This document shows positions 1-5,205 of a DNA stretch of 10,068 nucleotides, piece after piece. The translations under genes and the position numbers were made by a program. The notes under the pieces are model-generated. The model ran no database searches, was not told the DNA's origin, and saw only the letters and a list, made by a program, of their open reading frames with translations. Source of the DNA: Pinguiococcus pyrenoidosus (Eukaryota; Sar; Pinguiophyceae; Pinguiochrysidales; Pinguiochrysidaceae); assembly GCA_019677205.1 (NCBI GenBank), contig JAAMXY010002362.1:1-10068 (forward strand). Reading direction: 5' to 3'. The number at the start of each line of letters is the position of its first letter. The first letter of the stretch is position 1.

Positions 1-321
1 CCGCTGCCAACATGGTGGCAATCTACTTGTCGTTGGCGAGGCTAGGGCAGCGGCCCATACCGTTTCAACGCGCGAGCTGAGTAGACAAGTAGAAGAATGA
101 CTGACTTAAAAAACGAATACACGGGCACCCCCTTCCCTCTGGGAAGGTGGGAATACCCTGTTGCTACTTGTAGCGTTGCTAGCTCGGATGATGCTGTCGT
201 TTGGAAAGATCTAGTAGTTTGTGTCCACATGGCCTGCTGACTTTTCAGACATAGTATCAGACGGATAGTAAGAATACATACTAGTTGTTTCTTTTGGTTC
301 TTTTGGTGCGGTGGGGTGGTG
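1..321. other. Left-edge stretch without a supported gene
   Basis: I see no convincing gene here. At the very left edge two plus-strand frames are open from base 1, one to a TGA at 98-100 and one to a TGA at about 78-80. Either could be the last 25-32 codons of a gene entering from the left, but both are too short to identify and neither matches a family I know. The minus-strand frame open over 42-728 runs through the downstream minisatellite and is a by-product of the repeat. Base composition shifts to T-rich at about 270-300, just before the tandem repeats begin. Confidence 0.4.
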
Positions 322-366
322 GTGTTGTCGTACGGTGGTGTTGTGGTACGGCGGTACGGCGGTGCG
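322..366. repeat. 8/16-bp degenerate G/T-rich tandem repeat
   Basis: Octamers alternate as GTGTTGTC, GTACGGTG, GTGTTGTG, GTACGGCG, GTACGGCG, followed by the partial GTGCG. The higher-order unit is therefore 16 bp (322-337 and 338-353, two mismatches) plus a half copy. The plus strand is strongly G/T-rich and the flanking bases 303-321 are also runs of GGTGG, so the whole block has marked strand asymmetry. It sits directly before the 19-bp minisatellite. Confidence 0.75.
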
Positions 367-380
367 TTCGCGTTTTCGTG

Positions 381-494
381 TTTTCGCAGATTCTTTGTGT
401 TTTCGCAGGTTCTTTGTGTTTTCGCAGGTTCTTTGTGTTTTCGCAGGTTCTTTGTGTTTTCGCAGGTTCTTTGTGTTTTCGCAGGTTCCTTGTG
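381..494. repeat. 19-bp minisatellite, six copies
   Basis: The unit TTTTCGCAGGTTCTTTGTG repeats head to tail from 381, 400, 419, 438, 457 and 476. The first copy has A for G in CGCAGA and the last has C for T in GTTCC; the four middle copies are identical. A degenerate half copy precedes it at 372-380. Because 19 is not a multiple of 3, all three frames cycle through the same peptide (phase shift), which explains the overlapping repetitive ORFs seen on both strands. The near identity of internal copies points to recent expansion or homogenisation. No coding role is likely. Confidence 0.95.
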
Positions 495-673
495 CATCTC
501 CTGCGCTGTGCAACGCTGTTTGTGGCTTCGCCTCGTCACACACGCAACACTGCGACGTTGCTCATGAGCTGCGTGGAAGCTCTGTTCTGAAGGGGCAGAA
601 AAACCATCCTCCTTCCTCGCCGTTGTGGTCTTGGGGGAGGTAGGCAAAAGCTGACCCACCGCTGTGGAGCTCC
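495..673. other. Intergenic stretch after the minisatellite
   Basis: No gene seen. The sequence is moderately GC-rich and continues between two tandem repeats; the frames open across it are short, repetitive or lack any recognisable protein character. It lies downstream of the minus-strand TMED gene, so part of it could be beyond that gene's poly(A) site. Confidence 0.4.
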
Positions 674-718
674 TCCCTCGGCTTCGGTGCCATCCCTCGG
701 CTTCGGTGCCATCCCTCG
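674..718. repeat. Second 19-bp-period tandem repeat, 2.4 copies
   Basis: The unit TCCCTCGGCTTCGGTGCCA occurs perfectly at 674-692 and 693-711, followed by a 7-bp partial copy at 712-718. Its period equals that of the minisatellite at 381-494, although the unit sequence is unrelated. It lies about 90 bp beyond the stop codon of the minus-strand TMED gene. Confidence 0.9.
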
Positions 719-787
719 CACAGTACATACAGTATTGAGCACCGCACGCGACCTGGGCTGCGCGGCGCCCGACCCGACGCCAGCGAC

Positions 788-792
788 TTACA
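788..792 (-). terminator. Possible poly(A) signal (TGTAA) of the TMED gene
   Basis: On the minus strand TGTAA lies 13 nt beyond the TAG stop at 805-807. TGTAA is the poly(A) signal of many green algae; whether this organism uses it is unknown. No AATAAA is seen nearby. A five-base match is weak evidence. Confidence 0.2.
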
Positions 793-804
793 AACGTACA
801 TACA

Positions 805-1554
805 CTATGCCCAGTTTGCGGAAGGCTTCTTGGAGCTCCTGCCCGAGAACCAGTAGCGGATGAAGAGGATCTGGAAGACCGAGAAGAGCACGTATATCAT
901 CGTCTCCACGACCGAGCTCCAGTACAAGCGATCCCGGGACACGCGGTTCAGGGAGGTGTGCACCGCCAGTCGATGCCGCTCCCGCTGCTGCTTCCGAATC
1001 AAGTCCGCCATGAGCTTGTCCATGTCGGACAGCAGCACCGAGATGGTGTCCATGTCCTGCGGCCGGTCTCCGTCCCCCGCGCCTGTCAACGGGATGCGCT
1101 TCTGATACGTCGACTCCTGCTGCTCGTCGTCGCCCACGTGCACGTCGATCTGCAGTCGCTTCATGCTGCTCCCTCCCACATTGTTGGTCACGCACAACCG
1201 ATAGACGCCGCCCTCGGATTTGAAGGTGTTGCTGTACGCATCGTCCAGCACCGCTTTCACGTTGTCCCGGGTGCGCAGGTCCTTCTGCGTGACCATCTCG
1301 TCGACGATCACCGGCACCGTGTCATCCGAGAGCACGGGGAGCCCATAGTTCGGATCGGGCGAGAAAGGCCCGTCAATCCGCACGTGAATATCAAGAGTTG
1401 CGCCGCCGCCGACAAAAACGTCCATGGTCACCGTGACCTGATTCTCGAGGGTCTCGAAGAAGCATCTCTCTTCCTGCGGTGCCACGTCAATCACGAGCGA
1501 GTCTCCGGCCACGCGCCCCACCAAGGCCACAAGCAGGAGCAGGACGCTCTGCAT
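805..1554 (-). CDS. p24/TMED family cargo receptor (GOLD domain)
   Basis: p24 proteins cycle between ER and Golgi as type I membrane proteins, helping load cargo such as GPI-anchored proteins into COPI and COPII vesicles. The predicted protein has 249 residues: hydrophobic signal peptide (about 1-17), lumenal GOLD domain (about 19-142) with the two conserved cysteines (C31, C121) that form its disulfide, a linker and coiled-coil-prone helix (about 165-210), one membrane span (about 213-232) and a short cytosolic tail. I chose the ATG at 1554 because the signal peptide begins exactly there and it has A at -3; the in-frame ATG at 1812 would bury the signal peptide behind 86 residues and lies in the AT-rich promoter-like block. 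Odd points: it is longer than the usual 200-220 residues because of extra sequence between the GP turn (62-63) and Y118, and the tail has KK at positions 242-243 rather than at a KKXX position. No intron is needed. It is divergent to LETM1. Confidence 0.9.
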   Translation of the reverse strand: MQSVLLLLVALVGRVAGDSLVIDVAPQEERCFFETLENQVTVTMDVFVGGGATLDIHVRIDGPFSPDPNYGLPVLSDDTVPVIVDEMVTQKDLRTRDNVKAVLDDAYSNTFKSEGGVYRLCVTNNVGGSSMKRLQIDVHVGDDEQQESTYQKRIPLTGAGDGDRPQDMDTISVLLSDMDKLMADLIRKQQRERHRLAVHTSLNRVSRDRLYWSSVVETMIYVLFSVFQILFIRYWFSGRSSKKPSANWA

Positions 1555-1556
1555 TC

Positions 1557-1598
1557 TTCTTCGAAAGTACTTCTTCGAAAGTACTTCTTCGAAAGCAC
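1557..1598. repeat. 14-bp x3 tandem repeat in the TMED 5' leader
   Basis: TTCTTCGAAAGTAC occurs at 1557-1570, 1571-1584 and 1585-1598; only the third copy has one change (C for T at 1596). On the gene's strand the array ends 2 nt before the chosen ATG, so it should lie in the 5' UTR. Each unit holds the palindrome TTCGAA. The period of 14 changes frame, and the reading frame of TMED happens to be open through it, which is why a longer ORF exists upstream. Confidence 0.95.
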
Positions 1599-1785
1599 CC
1601 CCCTCCCGCACGCAAAGTTCGCGGCTCCGCGCGGACCCGAGCACGCCAGGAACAGGCAGAAGGCAATCGCTGGAGGGAGAGTCTCTGGAAGGCCGCGCGG
1701 TGCCCAAATTCAGAGGTCTGCCGCCTGCCCTCGGCAGAAGCGGCGTCGCGCCGAGGTTTCGCTCTGTTTGGAACTGTTCTTTGAA

Positions 1786-1935
1786 AATTACAATCTGTCG
1801 AGGTTCTTTCATATCGATATCATATTTTTATTATATATTTATATTGAATATTATTTTTTTCTTTACTAAAAGAAGCTATAGTTCCAAATATGCAGAGGAA
1901 ATCCGCAAGATCTATATATTTTGAAATAGAATTGA
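1786..1935. promoter_or_regulatory. AT-rich divergent promoter region (TMED / LETM1)
   Basis: This block of about 150 bp is strongly AT-rich in an otherwise GC-rich window. It lies between the divergent start codons of TMED (1554, minus) and LETM1 (2145, plus). TATA-like runs are present at 1832-1837 and 1913-1918. Position and composition fit a shared bidirectional core promoter or nucleosome-free region; actual start sites cannot be read from sequence alone. Distances from the block to the start codons are about 230 bp on the TMED side and 210 bp on the LETM1 side. Confidence 0.5.
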
Positions 1936-2085
1936 CGTCGGATCAGCGGCGCCGCATCCTTGGCCGTGGCGTCTACGTGACACTTGCTGACTTCGCCGTT
2001 CGAGACTTTTTGTACATCTGCGGGGGACGAGGTTGGCCGCGCTCGAGCGAGCCCTTCTGGCCACTCCCGGGGCTTACGTCACTCG
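1932..2085. promoter_or_regulatory. Three ACGT-core (bZIP-like) motifs upstream of LETM1
   Basis: GACGTC (1934-1939), ACGTGAC (1975-1981) and TTACGTCACTCG (2074-2085) are ACGT-core elements of the type bound by bZIP factors (C-box, G-box-like and CRE/ATF-like). All lie within 215 bp upstream of the inferred LETM1 start codon. The 12-mer at 2074-2085 recurs exactly at 9779-9790 in the other probable promoter region of the window. Binding is inference from motif resemblance only. Confidence 0.35.
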
Positions 2086-2115
2086 ACTTCCCGCTGACCA
2101 GACGCCAGTCAGCTT

Positions 2116-2163
2116 ATGCGGATACGGAAGTTCACGGAGGAAGAATGCGCTCTGCCTTGCTGA
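2116..2163 (+). other. Possible 15-codon upstream ORF overlapping the LETM1 start
   Basis: ATG at 2116 opens a 15-codon frame ending at TGA 2161-2163. It is out of frame with, and overlaps, the inferred LETM1 ATG at 2145. If transcription starts between 1893 and 2115 this would be the first ATG met by scanning ribosomes and could lower LETM1 translation. It matters only if the transcript start lies upstream of it, which is not known. Confidence 0.3.
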
Positions 2164-4887
2164 GAAGCCGTGTGCTGGCGGCCAGAGGCCTCCGCCTACG
2201 CCATGCAAAGTTCCAGGTGATTCTGCAACCGATGAAAAGCCACAGGGGAGCGCGAGACTCACCAAAAGCCTCGCTGGTTTCCTCAGCTTCCCGCCGCTCC
2301 ACGAGGAGAGGTCTGCTATCTCTTCTCCACACAGCCGGAGCGAAGCGAGAGTGAATCCCAGAAAGCCGACGAGGTAGGAGCAACCAGATGTGGAGGGCCA
2401 CTTCGACACCATTCGCCGACGAACGCCATTCGGTCCTAGGATACGCGGCCGCCCACGAAGGAAGTGCGGAAACCACCCAAGAGCTTGGTCAAGAAGGAGT
2501 CGAGTGCCCCGATGCCGTCAACCACGCTCACGCACGTCATCGGCAAGTGGGTTGGCGACTTCCTCTGGAAGCTTCCGGGCACGGTGCTCCGCGCCTCCTT
2601 CGATGCGACGGTGTGGACGCTCACGGTGATATGGAATCCGAGGAAGCTTCGCGACGTCATCGTCCATTCCTGGCAGCACATCAAGGAAGGGGCCGAGCAC
2701 TACTGGGTGGGCACGAAGCTGCTCTGGCGCGACATACAGACAGCCACGGTCATCCTGCGGCGGATGCTGCGGGGATCGCGACTGACCCGCCGGGAGCGCC
2801 GGCAGCTACTCCGCACCGTGACGGATATCTTCCGTCTCGTGCCGCTGAGCTTCTTCATCATCGTGCCCTTCATGGAGTTTCTTCTCCCCATTGCGCTCCG
2901 CTTCTTCCCGAACATGCTGCCCAGCACGTTTCAGGACAACCTCAAGAAGGAGGAGGAGATGCGCCGTGAGATGAAGTCGAGGATCGCGCTCGCCGGCTTC
3001 TTTGCCGACGCCCTGGCCGAGATGGCGAAGAAGAAGAAGAAATCCGACCCGGACGCCGACGAGGAGGACTCGCTGGCCTCGGAGTGCTCGAAGTTCGTGG
3101 AAAAAGCGAGATACGGAGCGCACTTCGATGCGGATGAGATCACGCGCATTGCTCGCCTCTTCCGTGACGAGCTGACGCTGGACAACTTGCCGCGCTCCCA
3201 GCTCGTCAGCCTGTGCCAGTACATGAACCTACGGCCGTACGGATCCGATGCCTTCCTCCGATGGCAGCTGCGAACGAAGTTGGCTGACATCCGGGAAGAC
3301 GACCAGCGCATCTTGTGGGAGGGAGTCGAGTCGTTGTCCAGGGAAGAGCTGCGGGAGGCAAGCGCTGAGCGCGGCATGCGGTCGCACGGGCTCCTGAGGC
3401 AAGGCTACGAGCGGCAGCTGCGCAACTGGCTCGAGCTGAGCATGCAGAAGTCCGTACCGATCTCGCTGCTCATCATGTCCCGGGCTTTCGCTCTCGAGAA
3501 TCAAGATCAGAACGCGACGACGCTCATTGGGGAGGCGATTGGCTCGCTGGACGACACCGTGCTCAACGAAGTCATCATCGACGCGGCGAGCGAGCGAGAG
3601 GCCAACACCAGCGAGATCCGCCAGCGCAAGATCGACGCGATCCTGTCCCAGCAGAAGCTGATTGAGAAGGAGCGAGAAGACCAGCAGCGGGAAGAGTCGC
3701 TCCGCTTGGATCCCGACGTTGCCACCGCAATCGAGGGGAAGGATGCGAGGGAGCGCGCCAAACCCTTGGCTGACGGGCAAAGCCCACCGGTGGTGCCAGG
3801 CGCCCCGAAGAGCGCCTTCGGCGTCCAGCCCTCCGCCGTGGAAGCTGAGATCGTTGACAGTCAAGATCTCCTACCAAAACCGGAGACTCCGGCCACGGAG
3901 GAAAGCGTGCAGCCAGCGGAACCGGTCGCGGAGGGCGTCGATGTCGTCCTGGACGTCGATGGGGACGCGAAAGAAGAGGTGGAGATCAAGCTCAAGCCAG
4001 AAGATGTGGAGGCGCTGGCTGCTTTGACCAGGAAGGACGCCCTTGAGCAGGAGAAGAGGGAGGTCGAAGCCTTGCGATCGAACCTCGGAAGGGCTGAAGG
4101 GGAGGCCCCGGCAGATAGCGAAGATAGTGCTGCAGAATCGGGCAGCAAGGAAGAGATCATTGAGGCGGGTAAAGGGGAAGCGCTCGAGAGCCAGGAGATC
4201 CCGCCTCCGTCATTAGATGGCCCAGAGGAGGCCGAGAGAAAGCGCCTTGGCGCAGCTGACGCAGCCTCACCTGTCGGCGGGGAGGCGGCCAGGGAAGGAG
4301 AGGAGCATGTCGCGTCTCCTACGGAAGCCGCAGAAGCGGCGGGTGGCTCCGAAGCCCCTGCACAAGCCTCCGCAGCAAGCCAAGGCAAGGAGGGCGCCGA
4401 TGTCGAGGGTTCTGCAGGGGAAGGGCGCGAACCCGAGCCGGCCACCGACGCCGAAAGCGAGGTCGTGGAGGAAGAAGAAGAGGAAGAAGAGGACGACATT
4501 GTTGTGTCGGCGATGCGGGCAAGACTGAATACGATGCTCGGTCGCCTCGACGCGCGCATGGAGCAGGTCGAATCGAGCATCGGAGAGAAGCTTCACCTGC
4601 TTGACAAGGACTCCGACGGCATTCTGAGTGTCGAGGAATTGAAGGACGTGGTGCAACACGTTCTCAAGGACTACAACACGGAGGAAGAGGCCAGCCGGAT
4701 CGTCGCCGAGCTCGACGCGGACGGTGATGGGCAAGTGTCTGTGCAGTCCCTCTACGAGCTGACGCAGCGCCACAAGGAGATGGAGCGCGACGAAGAACCC
4801 GCTCCAAGCCCCGAGGGCTCCGAAGCGGCGGACAAGGAAGGCTCCACACCGCAGCCAAGCCCGGACAAGGAGAAGGGTGAAAAGTAA
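2145..4887 (+). CDS. LETM1: LETM1-type mitochondrial inner-membrane cation/H+ protein, EF-hand (join 2145..2216, 2440..4887)
   Basis: LETM1 proteins sit in the inner mitochondrial membrane and keep matrix K+ and Ca2+ balance by exchange with H+; they also affect mitochondrial translation. The spliced model gives 839 residues. Exon 1 encodes 24 residues, arginine-rich and without acidic residues, a typical presequence. Exon 2 carries the LETM core: the LTRRERRQLLRT segment (about 139-150), the hallmark proline-bearing membrane span RLVPLSFFIIVPFMEFLLP (about 156-174), the PNMLPSTF signature, a lysine-rich stretch, and the C-terminal LETM/ribosome-binding-like domain to about 390. Then follow a coiled coil (about 416-445), a long acidic Ala/Glu/Ser-rich linker with a run of eight E at about 701-708, and two EF-hands (loops 746-757 and 783-794). 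The second loop lacks the acidic residue at position 12. The long frame is closed upstream by TAG at 2437-2439; its first internal ATG (2512) would leave no presequence, so a spliced start is preferred. It is convergent with the OGT gene. Confidence 0.93.
2217..2439 (+). other. Inferred spliceosomal intron in LETM1
   Basis: Donor CAG|GTGATT at 2216/2217 and acceptor TCCTAG|GAT at 2439/2440 bound 223 nt. Both exons meet in phase 0: exon 1 is exactly 24 codons and exon 2 opens with GAT (D) and stays open to 4887. The last base triplet of the intron, TAG 2437-2439, is the stop that closes the long frame when unspliced. Retention would give a 69-residue basic peptide ending at TGA 2352-2354. Alternative acceptors upstream are excluded by the TAG; AG at 2459-2460 is possible but a poorer match. 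Polypyrimidine tract and branch point are weak, so this rests on frame logic and the presequence. Confidence 0.72.
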
Positions 4888-4996
4888 GGCCTCGACCGGC
4901 CCTCAAGACCTCGGATTCCATGAGACGTTTCGGCTTCGGGGTGGTTGCACGTCGAGCCAGGAGGGCCAACGGAGGAAAGGTCTCACGCAGGTCTCG
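4888..4996. other. LETM1 3' flank
   Basis: The 318 bp between the convergent stops of LETM1 (4885-4887) and the OGT gene (5206-5208) hold no gene. This first part is featureless; AATAAA is absent on both strands. The 3' UTRs of the two genes probably meet or overlap here. Confidence 0.5.
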
Positions 4997-5038
4997 TTGG
5001 ACCTGCGTTGTCGGACCTGCGTTGTTGGACCTGCGATA
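4997..5038. repeat. 14-bp x3 tandem repeat between convergent genes
   Basis: TTGGACCTGCGTTG (4997-5010), TCGGACCTGCGTTG (5011-5024) and TTGGACCTGCGATA (5025-5038) are three head-to-tail copies with a few changes. A further related piece, GACCTGCGG, lies near 5062-5070. Period and copy number equal those of the unrelated repeat at 1557-1598. Confidence 0.9.
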
Positions 5039-5076
5039 ACCCCGATTGGAATGCAGAAGCAGACCTGCGGCAAAAC

Positions 5077-5081
5077 TTACA
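5077..5081 (-). terminator. Possible poly(A) signal (TGTAA) of the OGT gene
   Basis: On the minus strand TGTAA occurs about 125 nt beyond the OGT stop codon. The same pentamer follows the TMED stop. As a five-base motif it is only suggestive; no AATAAA alternative is seen. Confidence 0.15.
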
Positions 5082-5180
5082 ACAACAGCGACAACAGCAA
5101 CAGTTTGGGGTGCATGCGCCGCGAAGACGAAGACGAAGACCAAGGGACAAGGACCAGGGGACAACGACCGAAGACACCAT
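5082..5180. repeat. Simple-sequence stretch: CAA-rich, (CGAAGA)3 and purine-rich tail
   Basis: The plus strand carries an interrupted CAACAG/CAACAG run (about 5082-5103), three perfect CGAAGA hexamers at 5122-5139 and then an A/G/C stretch of GGACAA/GGACCA-like pieces to about 5172. It follows directly after the 14-bp repeat, filling the rest of the convergent 3' region. No coding sense is seen. Confidence 0.6.
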
Positions 5181-5205
5181 CAAGTAAGCTAGCAATTGAG
5201 CATAT

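Noticed and set aside
381-494. CRISPR array
   Set aside because: The 19-bp units are contiguous with no spacers, and the genes are nuclear eukaryotic.
42-728. Minus-strand frame of 228 codons across the minisatellite
   Set aside because: Its product is mostly translated 19-bp repeat and other repeats; similar repeat peptides appear in several frames on both strands.
1557-1598. Heat-shock element in the TTCTTCGAA repeat
   Set aside because: HSE needs alternating GAA/TTC blocks at 2-base spacing; here TTC and GAA abut or are 3 apart, and the array repeats every 14 bp rather than in 5-bp steps.
1555-1812. 86-residue N-terminal extension of the TMED protein from ATG 1812
   Set aside because: It would bury the signal peptide, is encoded partly by the 14-bp repeat and has no conserved character; treated as leader.
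958-1869. Plus-strand frame of 303 codons opposite TMED
   Set aside because: TMED on the minus strand has signal peptide, paired cysteines and membrane span; the plus frame has none and runs into the AT-rich promoter block.
2464-2511. GTG at 2464 as LETM1 start
   Set aside because: GTG starts are not usual in nuclear genes; the frame is open upstream to the splice-acceptor-like TCCTAG|G at 2439/2440.
3861-4580. Minus-strand Ser/Ala-rich frame of 239 codons inside LETM1
   Set aside because: It mirrors the low-complexity acidic Glu/Ala linker of LETM1 (GAG/GAA reads as Ser/Phe codons in antisense).
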